NCBI GenBank assembly: GCA_048569615.1
Contig: JBLIRK010000004.1
Location: 1-64,000 of the forward strand
DNA length: 64,000 bases
Reading direction: 5' to 3'
Source: JAYEPK01 sp048569615
GTDB taxonomy: Archaea; Thermoplasmatota; Penumbrarchaeia; Penumbrarchaeales; Penumbrarchaeaceae
Shown: piece after piece, positions 46,501 through 54,286 of the stretch
How the letters are laid out: the number at the start of each line of letters is the position of its first letter
Position numbering within the stretch: position 1 is the stretch's first letter
Made by a program: the position numbers and the translations under genes
Notes under the pieces: model-generated
What the model was told of the DNA's origin: nothing
The model's input: the letters and a program-made list of their open reading frames with translations, nothing else
Databases searched by the model: none

Positions 46501-47819
46501 TTGGTTATTCCCTCCATTATTTTTTCGAGATACGAATACTGCTTTGTGAGTTTTCCCTTGTGGAGAATGAGCGAATTCATCAGAGGCTTGGGCAGCTTGA
46601 GATCATCGGTTTCGACATCAAGGTCGGCTGCTGCGATGGCAGGTATGAACTCCTTCAGGCGCTCTCCGAAATACTCGGAGGATTCCAGAGGGATCTCGCA
46701 TGGAAGATTGTCAACTGCGAGTAGAACAGGGCCCGTTCCTTTCCAGCCGGGAACAGGTCTGTCATCCCAGGGATCGTAAACATAGAGCGGATCTTCGGGT
46801 GTTGTTGCCTTCACCGTTGCTTCGACCGCACCTTCGACGTCGCAGCTGATGTCCCCTATCATCCGGAGTTTGGGCGAGCGGTGGTCGGAGTACAGCTCCT
46901 TCACCTGTTCCTTCGTTATCAGCCTGGGATATTTCTCGGTCCAGTATATGCAGTTCATCAGGACGGTCAGGTATGGAACGTAGCTGAAGAAACGGCCCGA
47001 ATATTTCTCAGGATGGTCGTAGTAGTCCTGAAGATCGAACTTCTGGTCCGGTTCCTTCGGTTCGACGATGTCCCATTCGTTGAATATGACCTTGTAGATG
47101 TTGGTACCGGAATCCTTCCTCTTCTTGAGGTCCTTGAGCTCCTGGGGGCTCACCTCTTTTACCGGCAGGAGGTCAAGTATCTCCTGGACACCCTTGGAGA
47201 CGTTTCCGGCCCCGGCAATACCGATGACGAAGGGCCTGAGGGAATAGGGGATTCCATAGGTGGCGATCAATCTGCCTATCGAGGATATGTGCTCCCTGAT
47301 CTGGGGAAGGTCCCCGTATTCATGGGCTTTCATTACCGAGGAGAACGGATTCCTCAGGCCTTCCCATTCCAGTCTCCTTCCCAGGGCCCACAGCGTATCC
47401 ACCATCCCCGCCACCCCCGCATGCCACCCGAAGAATATCAGCCTCCTGTTCTTCTCATCAACGATCCTCTCGTAGTCGAACAGGGTGCATCTCAGTTCCA
47501 TCATCTTCCTGAGCATCGGCATGTTGTGGGGCTGGCCCTTGATGGTATGGGAGAAGAACATGTAGGTCCTTCCCGGTTCCAGTTCGTGGATGGGAACTTC
47601 CTTGATTCCAAGGACGATGTCCTTTTCCTTGAACTCCTCGCATGTCAGGGCTCCCGCCTGTTCATATTTTTCATTGGAGAAGATCCTAAGCTCTGACGGT
47701 TGGACGGTGAAATCGATACCGTAGTCGTTCACGAGCCTCAGGACATGCTCGGGGGTCAGGGGAGACCTCCTTTCCCAGCGGTTCTTGCTTTCCCTTCTTA
47801 TCCCTATCCCGTTACCCAT
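46497..47819 (-). CDS. Lysine-ketoglutarate reductase (LKR half of LKR/SDH)
   Basis: It is predicted to join lysine and 2-oxoglutarate into saccharopine. The 440-residue protein opens IGIRRESKNRWERRSPLTPEHV, then AGALTCEEFKEKDIVLGIKEVP, RTYMFFSHTIKGQ, FFGWHAGVAGMVDTL, a nucleotide-binding GIAGAGNVSKGVQEI and DISCDVEGAVEATVKATTPEDP. This is the pattern of the N-terminal half of eukaryotic aminoadipic semialdehyde synthase, an AlaDH/PNT-like fold. The ATG has AGGAG 8 nt upstream. With the SDH gene it forms a two-gene saccharopine-route lysine degradation operon. Confidence 0.93.
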   Translation of the reverse strand: MGNGIGIRRESKNRWERRSPLTPEHVLRLVNDYGIDFTVQPSELRIFSNEKYEQAGALTCEEFKEKDIVLGIKEVPIHELEPGRTYMFFSHTIKGQPHNMPMLRKMMELRCTLFDYERIVDEKNRRLIFFGWHAGVAGMVDTLWALGRRLEWEGLRNPFSSVMKAHEYGDLPQIREHISSIGRLIATYGIPYSLRPFVIGIAGAGNVSKGVQEILDLLPVKEVSPQELKDLKKRKDSGTNIYKVIFNEWDIVEPKEPDQKFDLQDYYDHPEKYSGRFFSYVPYLTVLMNCIYWTEKYPRLITKEQVKELYSDHRSPKLRMIGDISCDVEGAVEATVKATTPEDPLYVYDPWDDRPVPGWKGTGPVLLAVDNLPCEIPLESSEYFGERLKEFIPAIAAADLDVETDDLKLPKPLMNSLILHKGKLTKQYSYLEKIMEGITK

Positions 47820-47884
47820 CGTATCTTCTCCTGAATCCAGTGTATCCCTTAAAATGCTTGTTCAATGAATAGAACCCGTTCCGG

Positions 47885-48187
47885 CTAATCCAGGGATTTG
47901 TTGTATATTGGGGATTTTCCATATCTTTTCTGGAAACTCTTGAGCTGGGATTCCCATGCCTCGTAGGCTTCCTCTCCGGTATCGAAATACTCCACGGAGA
48001 AGTACACTGCGTCCTCAGCTGGAGCATTCCCGCCGGGGAGGTGCTTGGGAAGGTGTTTCTGGACGTTGCCCCTTCCGATGAAAACCACCTTCTTCAAATT
48101 GTCTGCAAGCTTGTAAACGCCCCATCTCTTCTCGACCTTGCTTACATACTTCTCCTCAAAGGGGTAGAAGGTGAACTCCATTATCAT
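47885..48187 (-). CDS. Small GIY-YIG-like protein
   Basis: The 100-residue protein has a GVYKLADN...VVFIGRGN pattern placed like the GIY and YIG motifs of that nuclease fold, then basic HLPKHL and an aromatic helix near the C-terminus. The catalytic Tyr of the second motif is Phe, and an expected C-terminal Glu/Asn pair is not obvious, so nuclease activity is doubtful. Start ATG 48187 has GGTGAG at about 5 nt and a TATA-like TATTATATA near 48222. It sits upstream of the LKR/SDH pair on the same strand, 65 bp away, with no evident link. Confidence 0.6.
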   Translation of the reverse strand: MIMEFTFYPFEEKYVSKVEKRWGVYKLADNLKKVVFIGRGNVQKHLPKHLPGGNAPAEDAVYFSVEYFDTGEEAYEAWESQLKSFQKRYGKSPIYNKSLD

Positions 48188-48261
48188 GCTCTCTCACCAC
48201 ATACCGAATGGTGGTGTATATAATAAAATGATTCGCTGTTTATCTGTACAAATAACCGGTT

Positions 48262-49299
48262 TCAGTGTCTTCTCAATCGCCCTATGGTTTCGATATGCCC
48301 CACAACGGCCTTTGACCTTGTCCTGACCGGCGATAGTCGAAATTCCTCCGCTTTCCCTTCGGTTCCACCTTCCAAACCAAGTTCTTTCAGGATATGATAG
48401 GTCAGTGGAGGTATCGGAGCATATGCCCCGTCCTCCAACTTGAGGCTGACGCCCACCCATCGATCCTCGAGCTTCACCGCGATGGTCTGAAGTCCCACCG
48501 CTCCGGCCTTCGAAATGACCCTTCCTTTGAGATCTTCCATCAGGACCGTATCGAACCTGTTCCTGCCGGCGACCATGTTCGGGTAAGCGGCCATCGAATT
48601 ACCAATCCTGAGCAGGTGTTCCGCGAGGGGGTGCTCTCCCGGGTCGGCCAAGAGAGCGAACATCCGGGCCATCCTGTCGATGGGCATGGCATGGTTCGGG
48701 ATGTCGCATCCGTCCTTTCCGATATGTATGCCGCTCCTTTTCAGTCCAGTTAGAGAACCGATAGCCTCGATTATGGCTCCCTGTAGCGGATGGCCCGGGG
48801 AAAGGTAGCTGTCTAGGTCCCATCCCTTGTATTTGGAGAGGAGCAGGGCTCCTGCATGCTTCCCCGAGCAGTTATCATGGAGGTTGGTGAAATCCTTCCC
48901 GATCCTTGCAGCCTCTTCCTTGTCGAAGGGTTCATGCCCTCCGCATTTGAGCAGGCTGCTGTCAATGTCCCCTTTTTCAAGGATGGAGCGGAGGACCTCC
49001 AGATGCTTTGGCTCTCCGGAATGGGACCCGCTGACGAGGGCGATCTCCTCGTCGGTCAATCCATAATGACGGACAGCGCCGCTGGCAAGTATCGGAAGTG
49101 CCTGTATTGGTTTGATGCAGGACCTGGTGTATGTAACATGGTGCGGATCGCCGCTTGAGAACAGAATACGGCCGTCAGGTGCAACAACTGCTATGTGAGC
49201 GTTATGGACGGCTTCCACCATACCATCCCGATGCTCTATCACCCGATGGGAACCTGGCTCCGTTTCAGTGAAGTGTTTCCTGAACTCCTCGAGCTTCAT
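48262..49299 (-). CDS. L-asparaginase II family protein
   Basis: It is predicted to hydrolyse asparagine to aspartate and ammonia. The 345-residue protein matches the asparaginase II family (distinct from the bacterial type I/II fold and from AnsB) at SCIKPIQALPILASGA, SHSGEPKHLEVLRSI, NCSGKHAGALLLSKY and DGCDIPNHAMPIDRMARMFA. A TATA box lies 27 bases upstream of the ATG at 49299, so the transcript is probably leaderless. It stands alone between the GIY-YIG-like gene and tRNA-Leu. Confidence 0.9.
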   Translation of the reverse strand: MKLEEFRKHFTETEPGSHRVIEHRDGMVEAVHNAHIAVVAPDGRILFSSGDPHHVTYTRSCIKPIQALPILASGAVRHYGLTDEEIALVSGSHSGEPKHLEVLRSILEKGDIDSSLLKCGGHEPFDKEEAARIGKDFTNLHDNCSGKHAGALLLSKYKGWDLDSYLSPGHPLQGAIIEAIGSLTGLKRSGIHIGKDGCDIPNHAMPIDRMARMFALLADPGEHPLAEHLLRIGNSMAAYPNMVAGRNRFDTVLMEDLKGRVISKAGAVGLQTIAVKLEDRWVGVSLKLEDGAYAPIPPLTYHILKELGLEGGTEGKAEEFRLSPVRTRSKAVVGHIETIGRLRRH

Positions 49300-49320
49300 G
49301 GAGGTTCATGGTCGATCCTG

Positions 49321-49330
49321 ATTATTATCT
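49321..49330 (-). promoter_or_regulatory. TATA box of the asparaginase gene
   Basis: AGATAATAAT on the minus strand is centred about 27 bases before the ATG at 49299. Confidence 0.5.
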
Positions 49331-49352
49331 ATCCCCTGTCTTGTAGGAAGAG

Positions 49353-49360
49353 TTTATAAT
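49353..49360 (+). promoter_or_regulatory. TATA box of tRNA-Leu
   Basis: TTTATAAT is about 40 bases before the mature 5' end at 49397, leaving a short 5' leader of roughly 13 nt if transcription starts 27 bases downstream. Confidence 0.6.
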
Positions 49361-49396
49361 AAGAAGAGGGAATTTCACCCGCCCCGAAGAGTGATT

Positions 49397-49478
49397 GCGA
49401 GGGTAGTCAAGCGGCCAACGACGACAGACTCAAAATCTGTTCCTTAGTGGTTCGTCGGTTCAAATCCGGCCCCTCGCA
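49397..49478 (+). tRNA. tRNA-Leu (CAA)
   Basis: The 82-nt gene has acceptor GCGAGGG/CCCTCGC with discriminator A. The stem ACAGA/TCTGT encloses CTCAAAA (anticodon CAA). A long variable arm and the T-loop GTTCAAATC are present. The next bases are TCC, so CCA is not encoded. Its 3' part is duplicated 160 bases downstream. Confidence 0.95.
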
Positions 49479-49490
49479 TCCTGTCCTATT
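49461..49490 (+). repeat. Exact 30-bp repeat at the tRNA-Leu 3' end, copy 1
   Basis: The bases from the T-loop through the acceptor end and 12 bases of trailer (CAAATCCGGC, CCCTCGCATC, CTGTCCTATT) recur without a mismatch at 49621-49650. This looks like an attachment-site duplication. Confidence 0.9.
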
Positions 49491-49620
49491 GACTCTGATC
49501 ATTTGTATTTGGAAATTGGACAACGAGGGGTTCAAGGATTTGAACTTGTTCTTGGAAATTCCGTGCATCCGTGTCGCGGAATTTGCAAGCTAGCATAACT
49601 CCGAAGGAGTTGATGCGCAG
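49491..49620 (+). ncRNA. Cloverleaf-like fold between the tRNA-Leu 3' repeats
   Basis: CGAGGGG (49524-49530) can pair with CCCCTCG of the second repeat (49630-49636). Inside are three hairpins: TTCAA/TTGAA (49531-49544); a 4+8-bp stem CTTG-AAATTCCG with CGGAATTT-CAAG (49551-49589); and AACTCC/GGAGTT (49597-49611). The first arm also holds an inverted copy of the tRNA T-loop (GGATTTGAAC). It may be an element remnant or a tRNA-derived RNA; there is no gene here. Confidence 0.4.
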
Positions 49621-49650
49621 CAAATCCGGCCCCTCGCATCCTGTCCTATT
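49621..49650 (+). repeat. Exact 30-bp repeat at the tRNA-Leu 3' end, copy 2
   Basis: This is the second perfect copy of the repeat at 49461-49490. It ends 5 bases inside the convergent gene at 49646. Duplications of this kind flank elements that integrate in tRNA genes. Confidence 0.9.
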
Positions 49651-50167
49651 TCTTCGGTTCGATATTGAATATCTCCTTCTGGGCAAAGGGTTTGAATTTC
49701 TCATATATGTCCTTGTTCTGTGAAATTATCTCCCATCCATTCCTGAACGCAGGTGTGTTGTAGGTACCTATCATTCCCTCCAGCCAGTCCTCCCAGACTT
49801 CCTCATCTATTAGCTTCTTCCTGTGCAGGAGGTACTCCTCTGCACACAGGTCGAAATATACTCTCATCCACTTCAGCACCTTCTCCTTCTCCTCCTTGTC
49901 GAGCTTGTCGATATCGAAGTCCTTATCGGTGATCGATAACGGCAGGTTCAACAGGATCTGCTGGTATCTGCTCGTGTAATCCGAGAAGTTCTGCAGCATC
50001 ATCTGCTTCTTGAGCTGCCTCTGCTCCGAGATGAATATAAGAACCACCAAGATCAAAGATGCAATTGCAATAAGGTTGGGCATATCGATATTCCACTCGA
50101 CCGCCATGTATGTGAATGACCCATCAGGGATACAAATCATTCCATTCAGAGCCTTGAAGTACTTCAT
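49646..50167 (-). CDS. Single-helix membrane protein of unknown function
   Basis: The 173-residue protein has one N-terminal membrane helix (NLIAIASLILVVLIFISEQ). A charged, helical cytoplasmic region follows with several Trp and Tyr residues (VEDWLEGMIGTYNTPAFRNGW-like). No family is recognised with confidence. Its ATG overlaps the stop of the upstream cupin gene (ATGA), so the pair are translated together. The last bases overlap the second tRNA-Leu repeat, so the C-terminus may have been rebuilt when that repeat arose. Confidence 0.7.
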   Translation of the reverse strand: MKYFKALNGMICIPDGSFTYMAVEWNIDMPNLIAIASLILVVLIFISEQRQLKKQMMLQNFSDYTSRYQQILLNLPLSITDKDFDIDKLDKEEKEKVLKWMRVYFDLCAEEYLLHRKKLIDEEVWEDWLEGMIGTYNTPAFRNGWEIISQNKDIYEKFKPFAQKEIFNIEPKK

Positions 50168-50487
50168 TCGAGGTATTCGATATGGATATCCTGGGGCTCG
50201 AACACGGCCACAAGGGTTCTCATGGTCGCTATCGATTTGTGCTTCTCACCGGCCTTTATTAGGATGGCGAAATCGGGGCCGACCTCCCTCTTCTCCCCCT
50301 CAACCTCGATGGAGAGGTGTCCTTCCAGGACCAGGAAAAGCTCATCCTTGTCGTGTCGATGCAGCTTGTATTCACCTTCCATCCAAGCGAGGCCGAAGTA
50401 CTGGCCGTTGAACAAAAAGATCGGTGTTTTCTTGAAATCCTGAGGGATCTTCAGTTTCTCTTCCATGGTATCAATTATTTCGGCCAT
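50164..50487 (-). CDS. Cupin-domain protein
   Basis: The 107-residue protein is a single cupin barrel with both metal motifs: HRHDKDELFLVLEG near the middle, and AILIKAGEKHKS. The conserved two His, Glu and later His are present. Such proteins can be small metal-dependent enzymes or ligand binders. ATG 50487 has GGAGG 7 nt upstream. It is first in a two-gene unit with the membrane protein above. The substrate is unknown. Confidence 0.85.
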   Translation of the reverse strand: MAEIIDTMEEKLKIPQDFKKTPIFLFNGQYFGLAWMEGEYKLHRHDKDELFLVLEGHLSIEVEGEKREVGPDFAILIKAGEKHKSIATMRTLVAVFEPQDIHIEYLE

Positions 50488-50563
50488 GACCTAACCTCCG
50501 TTATATGATTGGATTGGGGAATATAAAATGATTTTTCGGAATGATACAAAGCAAGACCCACAA

Positions 50564-50573
50564 TTTATAAAAA
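50564..50573 (+). promoter_or_regulatory. TATA box of the exported protein at 50597
   Basis: TTTATAAAAA is centred about 28 bases before the ATG at 50597, as for a leaderless transcript. Confidence 0.6.
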
Positions 50574-50596
50574 GGACCCCAGATTGATGAAGTGAC

Positions 50597-51274
50597 ATGA
50601 GAAGGTCCATCCTGCTCGGATTCTTGGGGATCCTTCTGGTCCCGCTCCTGTTATCCATTCCATCGGAAGGAGTCAGGGAAAAGGGCTTCGAGGATGTCAA
50701 TATCGAGAAATTCCTTGAGTTCGGGATAGACTTCACGGATGGCGAGAGACTGAAGCTGGAGATCGACCTTGAATCCGATCCCCATCCGGTTTCTGTTTTT
50801 CTGATAAAGGGTGAGTTCTCCCATCAGGAATGGATCGACAGCGAATTCATCGATATAACTGCCATCAAGAACGGGACCGATGTCACGAACGTATCCATCT
50901 CATTCACCGTTGTCAAGGGCTTCTCCATCCAGAACACAACGAGCTATACCAATTCCATCAGCATAGGAGACAAGGACACATATTACCTTATCATCGCCCT
51001 TCATAGGGATGCGGGTATGTCAACTGATGATGTTCTCACAAGGGCAACCGTTGTGAGCTATGACATTCGATGGACGATCGAGGAAAGGGAGTTCGACCTG
51101 AGCTTGTGCCTCGCCGCCGTTGCCATCTTTGTAATTGGCACGGTCTTGGTCGGTATCGCATTATACCTGGGTCGAAGGAACAAGCGTCACTCAGAAATGG
51201 AGGTTGACCAAAAGAGCCAGTTCAATGGACCGGAAACTATGAGGACCGGAAGGAAGGCACCCCCCCTTGGGTAG
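50597..51274 (+). CDS. Exported, membrane-anchored protein of unknown function
   Basis: The 225-residue protein has a signal peptide (ILLGFLGILLVPLLLSIPSEG), a beta-rich ectodomain of about 130 residues with N-x-S/T sequons (NGTD, NVSI, NTTS), one membrane helix (LAAVAIFVIGTVLVGIALYLG) and a basic tail of about 40 residues. No domain is recognised. It ends two bases before the stop of the convergent DUF1844-type gene. Confidence 0.75.
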   Translation: MRRSILLGFLGILLVPLLLSIPSEGVREKGFEDVNIEKFLEFGIDFTDGERLKLEIDLESDPHPVSVFLIKGEFSHQEWIDSEFIDITAIKNGTDVTNVSISFTVVKGFSIQNTTSYTNSISIGDKDTYYLIIALHRDAGMSTDDVLTRATVVSYDIRWTIEEREFDLSLCLAAVAIFVIGTVLVGIALYLGRRNKRHSEMEVDQKSQFNGPETMRTGRKAPPLG

Positions 51275-51275
51275 G

Positions 51276-51608
51276 TCACTCCCTCTCTTCCTTGGATTTG
51301 TTCACGTAATTCAGGTGAAGGTCCATGAGCACCCTCTTCAATTCCTTCTCGTGTTTCTCCTCGATGTGTCCCGAAAGGATCCTGAGGTTCGCCTCGAACA
51401 GGTCTATGGCAAGCTTGGCCTGCTCCAGGTCCTTGTGCCCCGCCTCGGTCCCCGGCATCGGGACAAGTCCGAGATGATGCCAGGCCTGGGAAGCCAGGAT
51501 CGAGATATTGTAAAGCGTCATGTCCTTGACCGAGCTCAGCATCCTTGCCATCTCGTTCTGGACCTCCTCATTCGACATCCCGCCATCGGATCCATTTTCT
51601 TCTTCCAA
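51276..51608 (-). CDS. DUF1844 family protein
   Basis: The 110-residue protein has the DUF1844 pattern ILASQAWHHLGLVPMPGT followed by KDLEQAKLAIDLFEANLRIL and ends LHLNYVNKSKEE. The family is small, soluble and of unknown role. Start: a TATA-like TTTTTAAGC (minus, 51641-51649) and a GGGAGGT site 7 nt upstream point to TTG at 51608. The in-frame ATG at 51623 lies between TATA and start and would be too close. Confidence 0.8.
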   Translation of the reverse strand: MEEENGSDGGMSNEEVQNEMARMLSSVKDMTLYNISILASQAWHHLGLVPMPGTEAGHKDLEQAKLAIDLFEANLRILSGHIEEKHEKELKRVLMDLHLNYVNKSKEERE

Positions 51609-51643
51609 GGTAGAACCTCCCATACCAGGTATTGCAGGTCCGC

Positions 51644-52588
51644 TTAAAAATTACTTCTCCTAATTCTCCTGGGCTCTCCCCAGTAGACCTCATCGTCATC
51701 CTCCTCATTCCCCCCGCCATCAGGTTCTTCCCCCTCTTCTATGACGAATTCATCTTCTCCATCATCCTCCTCATCATCCTGGTCTTCCTCTCCCTCCCCT
51801 TCATCATCCCAGACCGCTTCCCATTCATCCTCCTCTATCTCATCCTCCCAGGATTCCCATTCATCCTCGTCCTCGTCGCTCCATTCGAGCTCCCAATCGT
51901 CATCATCCCACCAGCCGCTCTCTCCGGCTCCTTCCCCGTCCGAGAGATCGATCTCGAATTCTTCCTCCTCTTCCTCTTCTTCGTCCTCGTCCCATTCCAG
52001 CTCGGCAAGCCTGGTTCTTTTCTTTCCTCCGCCCTGTCCCGGCTTGTCCATGACCAGTGTTGCCTTCGGGATCTCCTTTTTTTGGGATTTGGACGAAGAA
52101 GTGCCATCGCCGCCCCTTCCAAACAGTGAATCACCGAAGATGGGCCCGCCTCCCTCACTCCGTGTCATGACCGTCCTTGGGGCCCCCTGTGGATTGATGG
52201 TAACCATCGGGGGAGCGGTCCTGCTTTCCGCCGATGCAGGCCTTGGGGAGACAGAGAAATCCGTGATCACGTTGCCATGCTCATCCCTGGGCAGTTCAGC
52301 CTTTGATTCATTGGGATCGAAATGGTATCCGCCCTCGGATCCGGGAGGTCCCACCTCCATCTTCTCGAAGGCCCTGATCTGCTCTTTTATGAACTTCTTG
52401 AATTCCAGGGCCTTTTCGATGTCATCCGAGTAACCCAGTTTCCTCATCCCGGTGATGTATTGTTTCTGTGAGATCTTCCCCTTCTTGTAAAGCTCCACAA
52501 GCTCCTTCTTCTTCTTGTACTTCTTGAGCTGGAGTTTCTGCTCCGCAGTCAGCTTGTTTCCACCCTGCCGGAACGGCGGCTCTCCCAT
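51644..52588 (-). CDS. Highly acidic protein with N-terminal helical domain
   Basis: The 314-residue protein opens with a basic helical region (LTAEQKLQLKKYKKKKELVELYKKGKISQKQYITGMRKLGYS) that resembles the short oligomerisation units seen in archaeal envelope proteins. Gly/Pro/Ser-rich linkers follow, then about 130 residues almost wholly Asp/Glu/Trp. The acidic tail is encoded by repetitive GA-rich DNA. No signal peptide was found. A TATA-like AATTACTTAAT (minus, about 52611-52621) is 27 bases before the ATG at 52588. The role is unknown; the acid tail could bind basic proteins or metal. Confidence 0.7.
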   Translation of the reverse strand: MGEPPFRQGGNKLTAEQKLQLKKYKKKKELVELYKKGKISQKQYITGMRKLGYSDDIEKALEFKKFIKEQIRAFEKMEVGPPGSEGGYHFDPNESKAELPRDEHGNVITDFSVSPRPASAESRTAPPMVTINPQGAPRTVMTRSEGGGPIFGDSLFGRGGDGTSSSKSQKKEIPKATLVMDKPGQGGGKKRTRLAELEWDEDEEEEEEEEFEIDLSDGEGAGESGWWDDDDWELEWSDEDEDEWESWEDEIEEDEWEAVWDDEGEGEEDQDDEEDDGEDEFVIEEGEEPDGGGNEEDDDEVYWGEPRRIRRSNF

Positions 52589-52645
52589 GTCTCAATATCC
52601 GTCCATGTTCATTAAGTAATTAACGTTGTTAATATCCAAGGCCGG

Positions 52646-54184
52646 TCATTTGGGCCTTAGCTTGTCCCAGTCTCTCTTCCTTGCCTTCACCTCGAAAACC
52701 TCTTCCTCCTCCTCCCTCATCAGCTCCTCATCCCCTAAATCATACCTTCTTCTAGTGAGTGAGGATACAACCGCAATGACGATGAGGACCGCGACGATCC
52801 CGATGACGATCAGGATGGGCACGCCTCCTTCCTCGAGGATCGCATCCTTCAACGGATCATCGGAGCCGCCGTTTTCAACCCTTCTCTCCTCGACCTTCCA
52901 GCTGCTCGTTTCAATGACGGGATCATGGAACAGGGATGAAAGCCCCGGGTAGGTGTACGCTCCGTGAACGGTGAGTCCGATCCCGGTCCTGCTGCCGATG
53001 AGGGGTATTGACCATAGAGGGTCCCTTGGTCCGATCAGGGAGATTCCGAGGAACTGGAACCCCGATGTTTTCTTCTCCGCATCGCTGGGAGATATGAGGT
53101 CATTGGTCCATTTCAAACCCGCGAGCCTCCCAAGTCTTGACCTGAGGTCAAGGGCTCCTTTGCCGGGCACGCTTCCTGCTACCTGGACCGGTTCCTTCAC
53201 ATCCTCGCTCCATACCTTTTTATCACGGTCGCCCTCGGTTGAAAGGATGATCTCAGGGTCCCCGAACAGAGCTTTCTTTTTGTTCCCCCACAGGTCCTGA
53301 ACCAGATCCCGGTCCAGGGTCCTTCCGATGTGCAAGGAGAATTTGAGCATCAAGGCCGGGGCCCTGTTCCTGGGATCTATATCCCAACCGGAGATGTGAT
53401 GGTCCATCTTGAGGGACAGATTGAGGTTCACAAGCTTCCGCTCCACCTGCTTGACATCCTTGTCAAGGTCCCTGTCTTCCGTACCTTCCTCGATCAGCTT
53501 GTGTTCCTGGAGGAGAACCATCTTCTCACCCTTCCCGACCTTCAGGTGGAATATGAACTCGATCCCTTCCAGGAAGGGCTTCCTGGTATTTGCCGTGCTG
53601 ACTGCGACATCCGATGTGTTCTGGAAGGTCTTGTACGTCAGGTTGCGGGCAGACAGGGTGAAGGTCCATTCCATTCCCTCCGGTGTCTGCACCGGTCTGG
53701 CGTGTCTAATGCTCCATGCGGCCACCAGGGAGCATGATTTGACGATCCTTTCGCCCTCCTGCTTCGAATCGTTCAGACTTCTTTCAGGTGCGTCAAAGGC
53801 CCGGTTTCCGTTATCATCCTGAAACTCGACCAGGCTTTCCAGTCGGTATCCCATAACGGTCCCGCTCTCGATAGGAAAGGTCCCGTTGGCCAGCTTCTCC
53901 ATTCCGACGACCTCGTTTGTCCTTGTCACGATCGTTATGGGTGCCGGATTCCTTCTGTCCCCCCATATGACCAAAAGCGATGCCCGGGTCTCGAGATCCA
54001 TCCTGAGGTAAGAGCCTCCGCCGAGGTCCCTTGTCTGACCCCAAGTTATCCTGTGGTCGATGACCTTCTCTTGATCGATCCTTTCGGGTGTCGAAGTGAG
54101 TGATTGGGAGCCGGCGATCGATGACAATGCCGGTAATATAACCGCAAGCAGGACTAGTAATGCTCCCCTTCTGATCAAAATCAT
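52646..54184 (-). CDS. Anchored exported protein of unknown function
   Basis: The 512-residue protein has a signal peptide (GALLVLLAVILPALSSIAG), a long beta-rich ectodomain, one membrane helix near residue 455 (VPILIVIGIVAVLIVIAVVSSL) and a charged tail ending KRDWDKLRPK. It is mostly polar and has no recognised domain. ATG 54184 follows AGGTG at about 6 nt; a GTG three codons upstream is less likely. A large hairpin lies in the presumed leader. Confidence 0.75.
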   Translation of the reverse strand: MILIRRGALLVLLAVILPALSSIAGSQSLTSTPERIDQEKVIDHRITWGQTRDLGGGSYLRMDLETRASLLVIWGDRRNPAPITIVTRTNEVVGMEKLANGTFPIESGTVMGYRLESLVEFQDDNGNRAFDAPERSLNDSKQEGERIVKSCSLVAAWSIRHARPVQTPEGMEWTFTLSARNLTYKTFQNTSDVAVSTANTRKPFLEGIEFIFHLKVGKGEKMVLLQEHKLIEEGTEDRDLDKDVKQVERKLVNLNLSLKMDHHISGWDIDPRNRAPALMLKFSLHIGRTLDRDLVQDLWGNKKKALFGDPEIILSTEGDRDKKVWSEDVKEPVQVAGSVPGKGALDLRSRLGRLAGLKWTNDLISPSDAEKKTSGFQFLGISLIGPRDPLWSIPLIGSRTGIGLTVHGAYTYPGLSSLFHDPVIETSSWKVEERRVENGGSDDPLKDAILEEGGVPILIVIGIVAVLIVIAVVSSLTRRRYDLGDEELMREEEEEVFEVKARKRDWDKLRPK

Positions 54185-54203
54185 TCTATGCACCTGGTAT
54201 TTC

Positions 54204-54251
54204 CGAATTATGCAATACAGGGGGCAGGTTCACCGCCCCCTGTATAATTCG
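54204..54251 (-). promoter_or_regulatory. Hairpin in the leader of the gene at 54184
   Basis: TACAGGGGGC (54216-54225) pairs with GCCCCCTGTA (54235-54244) over a 9-nt loop, and CGAATTA/TAATTCG (54204-54210 and 54245-54251) extends it after a 5-nt bulge. A TATA-like AACTTAAAAGTA on the minus strand near 54265 would start a transcript that contains this fold. It could instead end the transcript of the gene at 54287. Confidence 0.4.
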
Positions 54252-54286
54252 AAGGAGGATATACTTTTAAGTTACCCATCCAAATA

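Noticed and set aside
49646..50487. Cupin plus membrane-protein pair as cargo of a mobile element at tRNA-Leu
   Set aside because: They lie outside the two repeats except for 5 bases, and no integrase or second boundary was found.
51741..52433. Ser-rich open frame on the plus strand
   Set aside because: It is the antisense of the Asp/Glu-rich tail; the poly-Ser composition is a shadow.
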